A stretch of DNA of 64,000 nt from Butyrivibrio proteoclasticus B316 (lineage in GTDB: Bacteria; Bacillota; Clostridia; Lachnospirales; Lachnospiraceae): the NCBI RefSeq assembly GCF_000145035.1, contig NC_014387.1:1-64000 (forward strand), written 5' to 3'. This document shows positions 1-13,039 of the stretch, piece after piece. Each line of letters begins with the position of its first letter. The stretch's first letter is position 1. A program made the position numbers and the translations under genes. The notes under the pieces are model-generated. The model made no database searches. It was given only the letters and a program-made list of their open reading frames with translations, and was not told the origin of the DNA.

Positions 1-1401
1 ATGCAATCATCAATAGAAATCACAAAACAACTTAAATCAAATTGGGAAGAAATCAAAAAGAGTATAAGAATTGAGTCTGGAATCACAGATATTTCTTATA
101 GAACCTGGATCGATCCTCTTACTGTATACGGAGTTAAGGACAATACTGTTATGATCCTTATTCCACAGGATAACCCGGTGGCTCTTTCTTATATCAGTAA
201 GAACTACATTGATTTCTTCAAAGTATCTATCTCGGAATTCCTAGGAGAGATGGTCGATATTAATTTCATGTTGAACAAAGACATTATTAATAATGAAGAA
301 ACACATGAAGAAAAAAATGAAGTTAACGATCAATCCTCATATTTAGGCAATTCTAATGCAGAGCATTCAAATCTAAATCCTAAATATAGATTCGATACAT
401 TTGTAGTAGGTAGTAACAACAAATTTGCTCATTCAGCTTCACTTGCTGTAGCTGAATCACCCGGAATCTCTTATAATCCTCTTTTCCTATATGGAGGACC
501 AGGACTTGGTAAGACTCACCTTATGCATTCAATCGGCCACTTTGTAATGGAACATAATCGAAGAGCCAAGGTATTGTATGTAACATCTGAGCAGTTTACC
601 AATGAAGTTATTGAGTCTATCAGAAGTGGTAAGGCTGAGAGCATGTCCAAGCTGCGTGAGAAGTACAGAACAGTAGATGTACTCATGGTCGATGACGTTC
701 AGTTTATTATAGGTAAAGAGTCAACACAGGAAGAGTTTTTCCACACCTTCAACGAACTCCATCAGGCCGGTAAACAGATCATTCTTTCATCTGATAAACC
801 GCCTAAGGAAATGGAAACACTTGAAGAGAGATTCAGATCAAGATTCGAGATGGGTCTTATTGCAGATATACAGTCTCCTGACTATGAGACCAGAATGGCA
901 ATTCTGCAGAAGAATGCAGAGAACTATGGTAAACATATTGATGCAGAAGTAATTAATTATATTGCTACTAATATCAAATCAAACATTCGTGAGCTTGAGG
1001 GCGCATATAACAAGATCATCGCTTACTCAAGACTTAATAATGTTGATATTACTCTCGAGAACGCAATGGAAGCTCTTAAGGATATTATTTATCCTGATAA
1101 GTCCAAGGTTATTACTCCACAGCTTATTATCGACACAGTATGTGAGCAATATGGATCCAAGAAGGAAGATATTTTCTCCAAAAAGAGAAATTCCGAAATT
1201 GTTCTTCCACGACAGGTTATCATGTATCTTTGCAGAGAGCATACAGATGCTTCCTTGGAAGAAATAGGTAAGCTTCTTGGTAAAAAAGATCACACAACAG
1301 TTATGAGTGGAATCAACAAGATAAAAAAACAGATCAAGATTGATGAAGAACTCAACAAAAACCTGGATATAATAATGAAGAAACTAAATCCTTCATTATA
1401 A
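1..1401 (+). CDS. dnaA: Chromosomal replication initiator protein DnaA
   Basis: DnaA binds DnaA boxes in oriC and opens the duplex for replisome loading. The 466-residue protein has the usual length and order: an N-terminal interaction domain, a variable linker around residues 90-125, an AAA+ domain with Walker A GGPGLGKTH near 164-172 and Walker B VLMVDDVQ, and a C-terminal DNA-binding domain ending in the DHTTVMSGINKI signature. The window begins on its ATG, so its promoter and ribosome binding site lie outside. It is followed by a 318-bp gene-free oriC region and then dnaN, the standard Firmicute order. Identification is essentially certain. Confidence 0.98.
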   Translation: MQSSIEITKQLKSNWEEIKKSIRIESGITDISYRTWIDPLTVYGVKDNTVMILIPQDNPVALSYISKNYIDFFKVSISEFLGEMVDINFMLNKDIINNEETHEEKNEVNDQSSYLGNSNAEHSNLNPKYRFDTFVVGSNNKFAHSASLAVAESPGISYNPLFLYGGPGLGKTHLMHSIGHFVMEHNRRAKVLYVTSEQFTNEVIESIRSGKAESMSKLREKYRTVDVLMVDDVQFIIGKESTQEEFFHTFNELHQAGKQIILSSDKPPKEMETLEERFRSRFEMGLIADIQSPDYETRMAILQKNAENYGKHIDAEVINYIATNIKSNIRELEGAYNKIIAYSRLNNVDITLENAMEALKDIIYPDKSKVITPQLIIDTVCEQYGSKKEDIFSKKRNSEIVLPRQVIMYLCREHTDASLEEIGKLLGKKDHTTVMSGINKIKKQIKIDEELNKNLDIIMKKLNPSL

Positions 1402-1719
1402 TAAGTAATTCACAAAAAATAAAAAGTTATACACATTTGTGGATAACTATCTTGATAACTTGTGATTTAGTTGGGGATTAGCTGTGAATTAGGGTGGATT
1501 AACTTTTTTATATCTCATTTGTCAAAATTTGGCTTGTTTATAACTTTTTAATTTTCAACACTAATTTTTTTGTTTTCAACAACCAAAAATTTGTAAAAAA
1601 GCCGCATAAATTGTATAATAGAATAGGTTTTACACTTTTCAACAGCTATTATTAATTCTTTTATTATTTATTAATATTTATTTTATACATTTTGGCCAGT
1701 GAAGGGAGTATGTGGTTAA
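1402..1719. other. Probable oriC (dnaA-dnaN intergenic region)
   Basis: A 318-bp, very AT-rich gap between dnaA and dnaN, the usual place for a Firmicute origin. A consensus DnaA box lies on the minus strand at 1439-1447 (TGTGGATAA read on plus) and a one-mismatch box TTATACACA at 1427-1435. Weaker box-like 9-mers follow: TTTTCAACA occurs three times in the same orientation at 1552-1560, 1573-1581 and 1636-1644. The stretch from about 1500 to 1700 is almost all A/T and would suit duplex unwinding. Boxes upstream of dnaA, common in Firmicutes, would lie outside the window. Confidence 0.8.
1591..1619 (+). promoter_or_regulatory. Predicted sigma-A promoter for dnaN
   Basis: TTGTAA (1591-1596) and a perfect TATAAT (1614-1619) are separated by 17 bp, about 100 bp before the dnaN start. 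It lies inside the origin region, so dnaN transcription probably passes through part of oriC. Confidence 0.6.
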
Positions 1720-2829
1720 ATGAAATTTGTGTGCTCTAAATCAAATCTAGTAAGTGGTCTGCAGATTGTTTCAAAAGCAGTTCCTTCCAAAACAACAATG
1801 TCTATTCTTGAATGCATACTAGTAGATGCAACAGAGGGCATTATCAAATTTATTGCTAACGATATGGAACTTGGTATACAGACTGTAGTAGAAGGTAACA
1901 TTGTCGAGAGAGGTTATATAGCTTTAGATGCCAAGATATTTGTAGACATAGTAAGAAAACTCCCAGATAATGATGTAACTATTGAATCAGACAGCACTAA
2001 TAAAGTTACTATCAGTTGTGAGAGAGCTAAGTTCAATCTTATTGGCAGAAAAGGTGATGATTTTACCTATCTTCCATCAATTGAGAAAATCGATGGCGTA
2101 ACAGTATCACAGTATACTCTTAGAAATGTTATTCAGCAGACTATCTTTTCTATAGCAGAAAATGATGCTAACAAGATGATGGCAGGTGAACTCTTTGAAG
2201 TAGATGGAGAGAATTTAAAGCTTGTATCACTTGATGGTCATAGAATCTCTATTAGAAAAGTTAAGTTAAACGGTAGTTATCCTTACAAGAAAGTAATAGT
2301 TCCTGGTAAAACACTTGGTGAGATCAGTAAGATTCTCGGTGACAGTATCGAGAAAATGGTAAATATCTATTTTACAGATAAGCATGTTCTTTTTGAGTTC
2401 GATAAGACAACAGTTGTATCAAGACTCATTGAGGGTGAATACTTCAGTATTGATCAGATGCTTTCAAGCGATTATGAAACCAAGATCAGCATTAACAGAA
2501 AGGAATTCCTTGACTGTATAGACCGTGCTACTCTTCTGGTTAAAGAAGGCGACAAGAAGCCTGTTATCATCTCAGTTACAGATGGCAAGATAGAGCTTAA
2601 GATCAATTCTGCTATCGGTAGTATGGATGAAGAAATTGAAATAGATAAACAGGGTAAAGATCTTATGATTGGCTTCAATCCTAAGTTCCTCATTGATGCT
2701 CTTAGAGTTATTGATGATGAGCTGGTTGATATTTATATGGTCAATCCTAAGGCTCCGTGCTTTATCAGAGATAAGGAATCTACATACATTTATCTTGTAC
2801 TTCCTGTAAACTTCACAACAGTAGACTGA
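1720..2829 (+). CDS. dnaN: DNA polymerase III subunit beta (sliding clamp)
   Basis: The beta clamp is a ring-shaped dimer that tethers polymerase III to DNA and recruits other replication and repair enzymes. The 369-residue product has the typical length and the three-domain clamp pattern, starting MKFVCSKSNLVSGLQIVSKA and ending in the conserved VLPVNFT-type tail that shapes the peptide-binding pocket. The start is preceded by GAAGGGAG. It has its own predicted promoter in the origin region and heads the dnaN-S4-recF-gyrB-gyrA series. Confidence 0.97.
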   Translation: MKFVCSKSNLVSGLQIVSKAVPSKTTMSILECILVDATEGIIKFIANDMELGIQTVVEGNIVERGYIALDAKIFVDIVRKLPDNDVTIESDSTNKVTISCERAKFNLIGRKGDDFTYLPSIEKIDGVTVSQYTLRNVIQQTIFSIAENDANKMMAGELFEVDGENLKLVSLDGHRISIRKVKLNGSYPYKKVIVPGKTLGEISKILGDSIEKMVNIYFTDKHVLFEFDKTTVVSRLIEGEYFSIDQMLSSDYETKISINRKEFLDCIDRATLLVKEGDKKPVIISVTDGKIELKINSAIGSMDEEIEIDKQGKDLMIGFNPKFLIDALRVIDDELVDIYMVNPKAPCFIRDKESTYIYLVLPVNFTTVD

Positions 2830-2890
2830 TCATAGTTCTACTGTTATGAGTTTATTTTGGATAAAATATTAGTTATAGGATTTTAGCAAA

Positions 2891-3102
2891 ATGGAAACAA
2901 TCAGATTACGTGAAGGTGATGATTTTATAAAGCTTGGTCAGGCTCTTAAAAAGGCTGGGCTTGAAGGTTCTGGTGTGGATGCCAAGAATGACATCCAGGC
3001 CGGACTTGTTAAGGTTAACGGAGAAGTTGAGGAAAGACGTGGCCGTAAACTGTATGATGGTGACATTTTTGAATACGATGGCACACAGGTTAAGATTGAA
3101 AA

Positions 3103-3106
<4 letters not shown>
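2891..3106 (+). CDS. Small S4-domain RNA-binding protein (YaaA/RlbA type)
   Basis: This 71-residue protein is almost entirely an S4 RNA-binding fold: IRLREGDDFIKLGQALKKAG, then GLVKVNGEVEERRGRKLYDGD with the lysine/arginine loop typical of S4 domains. Homologues sit between dnaN and recF in most Firmicutes (B. subtilis yaaA, renamed rlbA) and are thought to act in large-subunit ribosome assembly. Its stop overlaps the recF start as ATGA, implying translational coupling. The family is clear; the molecular role is taken from homologues. Confidence 0.9.
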
Positions 3107-6178
<3,072 letters not shown>

Positions 6179-6269
6179 TGTTATCTCTTTCAAATGATCA
6201 GAATAAAAAAGAATTGAGTGTAAAAATCTGAGAAAGGTTTATATTTCTCAAGGAAAAGGATAAAAAGTA

Positions 6270-8852
6270 ATGGCAGATAATAATAACATCAACAATGAAA
6301 TGCCAGATGACGTTTTTGATAAGACAACCACTGACAGAATAAAAGAAGTTGATCTTCAGAAGACAATGGAATCTGACTATATCGACTATGCCATGAGCGT
6401 TATTGCATCTCGTGCTCTTCCAGATGTAAGAGATGGTCTTAAGCCGGTTCAGAGAAGAATTTTGTATTCTATGATAGAGCTTAATAACGGTCCGGATAAG
6501 CCACATCGTAAGTGTGCGCGTATCGTCGGTGATACTATGGGTAAGTATCATCCACATGGTGACAGTTCAATCTATGGTGCATTGGTTAATATGGCTCAGC
6601 CATGGTCAATGAGATACTGTCTTGTTGACGGACATGGTAACTTTGGTTCTGTTGACGGAGATGGTGCAGCTGCCATGCGATATACAGAGGCAAGACTCAC
6701 CAAGATATCAATGGAGATGATTGCTGACATCAATAAGGACACTGTAGATTTTGTTCCTAACTTTGATGAGACAGAAAAAGAGCCTGCAATTCTCCCAAGT
6801 AGATATCCTAACCTTCTGGTGAATGGTACTACAGGTATTGCGGTAGGTATGGCTACTAATATCCCACCTCATAACCTCAGAGAAGTAGTTAATGCTGTTG
6901 TTAAGATGATTGACAACAGAGTTCTTGAAGATAGAGAAACAGAGATTGAAGAAATTCTTGATATTATCAAGGCTCCTGATTTCCCTACAGGAGGAATAAT
7001 CCTAGGTACAAGAGGTGCTGAAGAGGCTTACAGAACCGGACGTGGTAAGGTTATAGTAAGAGCTGTTACAAACATTGAGCCTATGCAGAATGGCAAGAAC
7101 AGAATTGTTGTAACAGAACTTCCATATCTTGTTAATAAGGCTAATATGATAGCCAAGATTGCTGAGCTTGTTAAGCTCAAAAAACTTGATGGAATTACTG
7201 CTCTTAGAGATGAATCTGACCGTGAGGGTATGCGTGTAGTAATTGAGCTTCGTAATGATGTTAATCCTAATATCATGCTCAATAAGCTCTATAAACATAC
7301 TCAGATGCAGGATTCATTTGGTATTATCATGCTTGCGCTCGTTAATAATGAGCCGAAGGTTCTGTCTATAACTGAGATGCTCAAGCACTACATCAAGCAT
7401 CAGGAAGAAGTTGTAACAAGAAGAACCAAGTATGATCTCAATAAGGCTGAAGAGAGAAATCATATTTTAGAGGGATTACTCATAGCCCTTGATAACATTG
7501 ATGAAGTAATCAAGATCATCAGAGGTAGTGAAACAGTAGCTCTTGCCAAGGAACAGTTGATGGGCAGATTTGGCCTTACAGATGTTCAGGCTCAGGCTAT
7601 TGTAGATATGAGACTTCGTACTCTGACAGGTTTGGAAAGAGACAAGCTTGAACAGGAGCACGCTGATCTTCTCAAGAAAATCGAGGAATTGAAAGCTATT
7701 CTTGCAGATAGAAAAGTACTTTTAGGAGTAATCAGAACCGAAATATCTGAAATTGCCAATAAATATGGCGATGACAGAAAGTCACAGATTGGACAGGATG
7801 ATTCTGACATTGATACAGAGGATCTGATTCCTAACGTAAATACTGTTATAGCAATGACAAGTCTTGGATATATCAAGAGAATGTCAATTGATAACTTCAA
7901 GGCACAGAATCGTGGTGGCAAGGGAATTAAGGGTATCACAACAATAGATAACGATTATGTTGAAGATATCCTTATGACTACAACTCATAACTACGTAATG
8001 TTCTTTACAAATACTGGTCGAGTTTACAGACTTAAGGCTTATCAGATTCCTGAAGCTTCAAGAACATCACGTGGAATGGCAATTGTTAATCTCCTCCAGC
8101 TTGCACCAGGTGAGAAGATTTCTGCTATGATCCCTGTAAAGGGCTTTGAGGATGAAGAAAAGTGCCTGTTCATGGTTACCAAGAAAGGTACTGTCAAGAA
8201 GACTCCTATCACAGATTTCTCAAATGTGAGAAAGACAGGACTTGCTGCAATTACTCTTCGTGATGATGATGAGCTCATTGAAGTTAAGACAGTTACCAAG
8301 GATGCAGAAGTATTCCTTGTAACCAAGAATGGTATGTGTATCCACTTTGATGAAAGTGATGTTCGTATTACAAGCAGATCTTCTATCGGTGTTCGCGGTA
8401 TGATGCTGGATGATACAGATGAAATTGTAGGAATGCAGCTCAATACTCAGGGAGATTCACTTCTCATTGTTTCTGAAAAAGGATACGGTAAGAGAACAAC
8501 ACTTGATGAATTCCATAGCCAGTTCAGAGGCGGTAAGGGTGTTAAGTGTTATAAGATAACTGAGAAGACCGGTAATGTAATCGGTGTTAAGGCTGTTAAT
8601 GATGATAATGAGATCATGATGATCACTAATGCAGGAATCATTATTCAGCTGAGAATGGATGAAATAACAATCCATGGCAGAGTAACATCAGGTGTTAAGA
8701 TGATCAATCTTGATAAGGGTGTAACTGTTGCTAAGATTGCCAAGGTAAGAGAAAAGATTTCTGACGGAGATCACGATATTGATAATATCGATGACGTAAG
8801 TGAGGAAGTTGAGGAAGAAAATATTACAACTGCTGATGATGACGAGGAATAA
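6270..8852 (+). CDS. gyrA: DNA gyrase subunit A
   Basis: GyrA is the DNA-cleaving subunit of gyrase. The catalytic tyrosine is Y138 in AAMRYTEAR. The C-terminal wrapping domain carries the GyrA box QNRGGKG near residue 547 and a related QFRGGKG later, so this is gyrase rather than ParC. The 860-residue length is typical; the tail is very acidic. In the quinolone-pocket helix [10 protein letters not shown] the E. coli Ser83 equivalent is S99, while the Asp87 equivalent is G103, where most bacteria carry Asp or Glu. An AAGGATAAAAAGTA ribosome-binding region precedes the ATG. Confidence 0.97.
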   Translation: MADNNNINNEMPDDVFDKTTTDRIKEVDLQKTMESDYIDYAMSVIASRALPDVRDGLKPVQRRILYSMIELNNGPDKPHRKCARIVGDTMGKYHPHGDSSIYGALVNMAQPWSMRYCLVDGHGNFGSVDGDGAAAMRYTEARLTKISMEMIADINKDTVDFVPNFDETEKEPAILPSRYPNLLVNGTTGIAVGMATNIPPHNLREVVNAVVKMIDNRVLEDRETEIEEILDIIKAPDFPTGGIILGTRGAEEAYRTGRGKVIVRAVTNIEPMQNGKNRIVVTELPYLVNKANMIAKIAELVKLKKLDGITALRDESDREGMRVVIELRNDVNPNIMLNKLYKHTQMQDSFGIIMLALVNNEPKVLSITEMLKHYIKHQEEVVTRRTKYDLNKAEERNHILEGLLIALDNIDEVIKIIRGSETVALAKEQLMGRFGLTDVQAQAIVDMRLRTLTGLERDKLEQEHADLLKKIEELKAILADRKVLLGVIRTEISEIANKYGDDRKSQIGQDDSDIDTEDLIPNVNTVIAMTSLGYIKRMSIDNFKAQNRGGKGIKGITTIDNDYVEDILMTTTHNYVMFFTNTGRVYRLKAYQIPEASRTSRGMAIVNLLQLAPGEKISAMIPVKGFEDEEKCLFMVTKKGTVKKTPITDFSNVRKTGLAAITLRDDDELIEVKTVTKDAEVFLVTKNGMCIHFDESDVRITSRSSIGVRGMMLDDTDEIVGMQLNTQGDSLLIVSEKGYGKRTTLDEFHSQFRGGKGVKCYKITEKTGNVIGVKAVNDDNEIMMITNAGIIIQLRMDEITIHGRVTSGVKMINLDKGVTVAKIAKVREKISDGDHDIDNIDDVSEEVEEENITTADDDEE

Positions 8853-8907
8853 TTTGTCATAAGTCAGTTTAACAGCAACAGGGATTCTTCAGAGGAATGA
8901 GGGGCCT

Positions 8908-10356
8908 ATGAACATCGGATTGTTGGTATCAGAACTTGAAGACAGAGACGTTAAGAAAATATGCATAGGTGCTAGCCAGGCTGCGAGGGATAAAGATGTT
9001 ACCCTCTGTGTTATGCCCGGCAAGTACCTGCAGACAGAAGCTGAAGATGATAATCCGTATGCATATCAGTACGCAGCACTTTTTGACTATGCAAGGGATT
9101 TTGGTTTTGATGCACTAATAATTGATATCGACAGAATAGGTAAAAAGGTACCGATCCTCAAAAAGGAATCACTGCTCAAAAAGTTTGAGGGTATACCTAT
9201 TTTAACCCTTTCCGAGGTTGAAGGTTTTGTTTGCGTCAATGAAATTACAAATGACAGGGATCAGCTTGAACAGCTTGGATATGAGGCTGTTTGTGATGTA
9301 ATTGGACTTAAAGAAAAAGGTAAATTACCTGTTCCTGAGCAGGCCAAAACATTTAACTTTGTAGAAAAAGATGCTGCAGAAGCTTTAAATGTGCTGTTTA
9401 GGATCAGTAGCCCTCTTCTCCACAGAAAGTATCCTGATGAAAAAGTATATGAAGTAATATCTAAAACTTTTGCTGCTGAAGGCATAAAGAATAGCGCTAT
9501 ACTTCTATACGATACGAAAATCAGAAATACTATTAAATACTGGTGGAATAAGCCTGAAACTATTCTTTGTAAGTCCAGACTTGTAAATGGAATAGTACCA
9601 GAAAACAATGAAAATGATATTATAAAAACCAGTGAAGTAATCGATAGTATTACACATGGCAAGGCTAAGGTGCTGATAGCAGGTTCTCTTTTTGTAGGAG
9701 AATATCAGCTTGGTCTTGTTATTACTGAGTTTACATCGGATTATTACATTGATCATTTTCAGGATAATCTCCTTAGCATAATTACAGGAACTTCAAGAGT
9801 ATCTTACCTGGAAAAAGAGCTTAAGAAGACAAATGAAGAACTCTATGAAGTTCAGGAAGAACTTGCAAGAGATGATTCAGTTCTTGACCATATCGGGGAT
9901 CAGGACTATCTTACAGGTGGCCTTAACAGACGAGGTTTTTTTGCCAAGGCCTATGATCTTCTTAAAGATAACTTCGGACCAGGAAAATGCGCAGTTGTTG
10001 CTTATATTCACATGGAGTCCCTCAAGGGAATAAACGATATGTATGGCCATGAGGAAGGCGACAGAGCTGTTAAAAAGGTTTCAGGAATTCTTGAAAAGGT
10101 TTTTGAGAATAGTATATACGGTAGAATAAGAGGCGATGAATTTGCTGTTATAGAGATATCTGACGAAGAAGGTAAGGCTGAGAGTTTCAGACAGGAAATG
10201 TCTACTCAGAACGCTAATCTCCTATCAGAGTCCAGTAGATACATCAATCATCTACAGTATTCTATTTGTGAATTTAGCTATGAAGAAAATCTGTCACTTC
10301 GTGAAATGTTAAAAGAGACAGATGATAATCTAAAAAGAATAAAACAGCTTAAATAA
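8908..10356 (+). CDS. GGDEF-domain protein with N-terminal periplasmic-binding-like domain (putative diguanylate cyclase)
   Basis: Residues about 1-300 begin NIGLLVSELEDRDVKKICIGA and resemble the cytoplasmic sugar-binding (LacI/PBP-like) sensor domains found on some Firmicute GGDEF proteins; no signal peptide or membrane segment is visible. A short coiled coil (about 300-330) joins it to a GGDEF domain starting DQDYLTGGLNRRGFF. The active-site motif is RGDEF (residues 408-412), a variant retained by active cyclases, and no RxxD product-inhibition site is visible just upstream. It would make cyclic di-GMP in response to a small cytoplasmic ligand. It stands alone between gyrA and the convergent trp operon. 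Confidence 0.85.
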   Translation: MNIGLLVSELEDRDVKKICIGASQAARDKDVTLCVMPGKYLQTEAEDDNPYAYQYAALFDYARDFGFDALIIDIDRIGKKVPILKKESLLKKFEGIPILTLSEVEGFVCVNEITNDRDQLEQLGYEAVCDVIGLKEKGKLPVPEQAKTFNFVEKDAAEALNVLFRISSPLLHRKYPDEKVYEVISKTFAAEGIKNSAILLYDTKIRNTIKYWWNKPETILCKSRLVNGIVPENNENDIIKTSEVIDSITHGKAKVLIAGSLFVGEYQLGLVITEFTSDYYIDHFQDNLLSIITGTSRVSYLEKELKKTNEELYEVQEELARDDSVLDHIGDQDYLTGGLNRRGFFAKAYDLLKDNFGPGKCAVVAYIHMESLKGINDMYGHEEGDRAVKKVSGILEKVFENSIYGRIRGDEFAVIEISDEEGKAESFRQEMSTQNANLLSESSRYINHLQYSICEFSYEENLSLREMLKETDDNLKRIKQLK

Positions 10357-10361
10357 TATAC

Positions 10362-10400
10362 AAAAAGATCATTTAGAGTAATTTCTAAATGATCTTTTTT
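10362..10400. terminator. Bidirectional terminator between GGDEF gene and trp operon
   Basis: A 16-bp inverted repeat (10362-10377 with 10384-10399) around a 6-nt loop, with A-tracts and T-tracts on both flanks, so it can end both the plus-strand GGDEF transcript and the minus-strand trp transcript. Confidence 0.9.
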
Positions 10401-10410
10401 ATATAACCTA

Positions 10411-11178
10411 TCACATAGCTGCTTTCATTTCATGTACATAATCTTCGATGTATTTTGGGGCGTTTTTACCATGTTTTTCTAACAGCTTGATAATAGCAGA
10501 GCCAACAATTGCGCCGTCTGAGATATTGGACATTTTAGCAGCCTGTTCAGGTGTAGAAATACCAAATCCGATAGCACATGGAATATCAGTGTTTTCGCGA
10601 ATTACTTTAACAATAGAATCAAGATCAGTAGTAATACTGCTTCTGGTACCTGTTACGCCAAGACTTGAAACTACATAGATAAAGCCTTTAGCTTCTCTGG
10701 CAATCATAGATATTCTTTTTTCTGAAGTTGGTGCTATTAACGAGACAAGGTCTATGTCATATTTATTGCAGGTATCTTCAAATTCCTCTTTCTCCTCAAA
10801 AGGAAGATCAGGTAAAATAAGTCCATCCATACCAATTTCACTGCATATTTTGATAAACTTTTCTGAATCGTAGGAATAAACTACATTTGCGTAAGTCATA
10901 AAAACCATAGGAACTGAAACGCTCTTTCGTAGATCTTTAACGAATTCAAAAATCTTATCTGTAGTGATGCCTCCGTTTAATGCGCGAAGATTAGCACCCT
11001 GAATAACGGGGCCTTCGGCTGTTGGATCAGAAAAAGGTATGCCAAGCTCTATAAGGTCAGCTCCTCCCTTTACTGCTGCAATGACAGCTTCCTTAGTTGT
11101 TTCAAGGTCTGGATCTCCGCATGTGATAAAGGCTATAAAAGCTTTGCCATTTTCAAAAGCTGTTTTTATTTTACTCAT
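10411..11178 (-). CDS. trpA: Tryptophan synthase alpha chain
   Basis: The alpha subunit cleaves indole-3-glycerol phosphate to indole, which is channelled to TrpB. The TIM-barrel motifs are clear: IAFITCGDPDLETT at the N terminus, ELGIPFSDP around residues 44-52, and the phosphate-binding GFGIS. The first catalytic acid (E. coli Glu49) is E44. The second (E. coli Asp60) is glutamate here, E55 in SDPTAEGP, an unusual but conservative change. It is the last gene of trpDCFBA, 22 bp after trpB, and ends at a bidirectional terminator. 255 residues is normal. Confidence 0.96.
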   Translation of the reverse strand: MSKIKTAFENGKAFIAFITCGDPDLETTKEAVIAAVKGGADLIELGIPFSDPTAEGPVIQGANLRALNGGITTDKIFEFVKDLRKSVSVPMVFMTYANVVYSYDSEKFIKICSEIGMDGLILPDLPFEEKEEFEDTCNKYDIDLVSLIAPTSEKRISMIAREAKGFIYVVSSLGVTGTRSSITTDLDSIVKVIRENTDIPCAIGFGISTPEQAAKMSNISDGAIVGSAIIKLLEKHGKNAPKYIEDYVHEMKAAM

Positions 11179-11200
11179 TATTTTTTACTCCTCTTCTATA

Positions 11201-12391
11201 TCAATCTGAAATATTTTCGTCTCTATAGCGTGCAATCGCAGCGCAGTCTTTATCTCCTCTTCCGGAAATAGTTACAACGATGATCTTGTCTTTATCCATT
11301 GTAGGAGCAAGTTTAATAGCGTATGCAAGAGCATGAGAAGATTCTATAGCAGGAATAATTCCTTCAGTTTTGGAGAGATATTCAAATGCATTTACTGCCT
11401 CATCATCTGTTATAGCAACGTATTTGGCTCTGTGAATATCATGAAGGTAGGCATGCTCCGGTCCGATTCCAGGGTAATCAAGCCCGGCTGAAATTGAATA
11501 AACAGGAGCAATCTGTCCATATTCATCCTGACAAAAATAAGATTTCATGCCGTGGAAAATACCAAGTCTTCCGGTGTTGATAGTTGCAGCAGTTTCAAAG
11601 GTATCAATGCCTCTTCCGGCCGCTTCACATCCGATTAACCGTACTGATTCATCGTCAATAAAATTGTAAAAGGATCCTATAGCATTAGAGCCGCCTCCAA
11701 CACAGGCAATAACAGCATCGGGGAGTCTACCCTCTTTTTCCAGCATTTGTTCTTTGATCTCTTTGGAGATTACTGCCTGAAAATCTCTGACTATAGTAGG
11801 AAATGGATGTGGTCCCATAACAGAGCCGAGGCAATAATGAGTATCATCAATCCTTGAAGTCCACTCTCTCATGGCTTCAGAAACTGCATCCTTAAGAGTA
11901 GCGGTTCCGGATGTTACAGGGATAACCTCAGCGCCAAGAAGCTTCATCTTGTAGACATTAAGCGCCTGTCTCTTAGTGTCCTCTTCACCCATGAAAACAA
12001 CACATTCCATTCCCATTAAGGCCGCAGCAGTTGCAGTAGCTACGCCGTGCTGACCTGCGCCGGTTTCAGCTATGAGTCTGGTCTTGCCCATTTTTTTGGC
12101 CAAAAGAGCCTGACCAAGGACATTGTTGATCTTGTGAGCTCCGGTATGGTTCAAATCTTCCCTTTTGAGATAAATCTTTGCTCCACCAAGGTCTCTTGTC
12201 ATTTTCTCAGCATAATATAATCTTGAAGGACGACCTGCATACTCGTTTAACAGCTCAGATAGTTCTCTGTTAAATTCAGGATCATTTTTGTAATGGTTGT
12301 AGGCTTCTTCAAGTTCTATCACAGCATTCATAAGAGTTTCAGGTATATACTGACCTCCGTGAACACCAAATCTTCCTCTGGACTTACTCAT
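11201..12391 (-). CDS. trpB: Tryptophan synthase beta chain
   Basis: TrpB is the PLP enzyme that condenses indole with serine to give tryptophan. The PLP lysine lies in [10 protein letters not shown], and the phosphate-cradling [10 protein letters not shown] is present. An upstream in-frame GTG at 12400 overlaps the AGGAG, so the ATG at 12391 with 7-bp spacing is the better start (396 residues). That start overlaps the end of trpF by 8 bp, indicating coupled translation. This is the TrpB1 type that pairs with TrpA, consistent with trpA directly downstream. Confidence 0.96.
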   Translation of the reverse strand: MSKSRGRFGVHGGQYIPETLMNAVIELEEAYNHYKNDPEFNRELSELLNEYAGRPSRLYYAEKMTRDLGGAKIYLKREDLNHTGAHKINNVLGQALLAKKMGKTRLIAETGAGQHGVATATAAALMGMECVVFMGEEDTKRQALNVYKMKLLGAEVIPVTSGTATLKDAVSEAMREWTSRIDDTHYCLGSVMGPHPFPTIVRDFQAVISKEIKEQMLEKEGRLPDAVIACVGGGSNAIGSFYNFIDDESVRLIGCEAAGRGIDTFETAATINTGRLGIFHGMKSYFCQDEYGQIAPVYSISAGLDYPGIGPEHAYLHDIHRAKYVAITDDEAVNAFEYLSKTEGIIPAIESSHALAYAIKLAPTMDKDKIIVVTISGRGDKDCAAIARYRDENISD

Positions 12392-13031
12392 TTCTTTCAC
12401 TCCTATTTTCTTTTACCAATGAGATGAATTTTTTCATCTTATCAAAATCTTTTATTCTGTCTGTTTCAATTCCTGAGCTTACATCCACAGCAAATGGCTT
12501 AACTGTAGAAAGTGCTTTGGCAATATTTTCAGTATTCAGGCCTCCTGCCAGAAATATCTTCCCGTTATGCTCTTTTAATAAATCCCAGTTAAAAGAGCTT
12601 CCACTTCCCATTCCGGAATCCACTAGATAATAATCAGCAGAGAATTCATTATCTATGAAATCATTTTGAGGAAGCCTTAATATATCAGCCTCGTTTTTTA
12701 TAACTATTGCCTGGATTATGGAAATATCGGGATTATCAATACTTTTTCTAAGTTCATGTATATAATTACTGTCCTCATGCCCATGAAGCTGAACTATATC
12801 GATTATATTCTTAGCTACAAGCTCTTTGATAAAAGAGATGTCACTATCGACAAATACTCCAACAGCCTTTATTTCGGGATCAAGCCTTGCTTTAAGGCTT
12901 TGAGCTTTTTCAATGCTTACGTATCTGTGGCTTTTGGGGTAAAAGACAAAACCTATATAGTCAGGTTTTACTTCATTTGCATAGGAAATATCTTCATCTC
13001 TGAATAGACCGCACATTTTAACCCTGGTCAC
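12384..13031 (-). CDS. trpF: Phosphoribosylanthranilate isomerase
   Basis: TrpF catalyses the Amadori rearrangement of phosphoribosylanthranilate. The catalytic cysteine is in the N-terminal [12 protein letters not shown] motif and the catalytic aspartate in [20 protein letters not shown] is the phosphate-binding loop. The start is a GTG at 13031, placed by homology to the usual MxxVKxCG beginning and by a GAGG 6 bp upstream. At 215 residues it is standard. It is a separate protein from TrpC, 8 bp downstream of it, and its end overlaps trpB. Confidence 0.95.
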   Translation of the reverse strand: MTRVKMCGLFRDEDISYANEVKPDYIGFVFYPKSHRYVSIEKAQSLKARLDPEIKAVGVFVDSDISFIKELVAKNIIDIVQLHGHEDSNYIHELRKSIDNPDISIIQAIVIKNEADILRLPQNDFIDNEFSADYYLVDSGMGSGSSFNWDLLKEHNGKIFLAGGLNTENIAKALSTVKPFAVDVSSGIETDRIKDFDKMKKFISLVKENRSERNE

Positions 13032-13039
13032 AACATACC

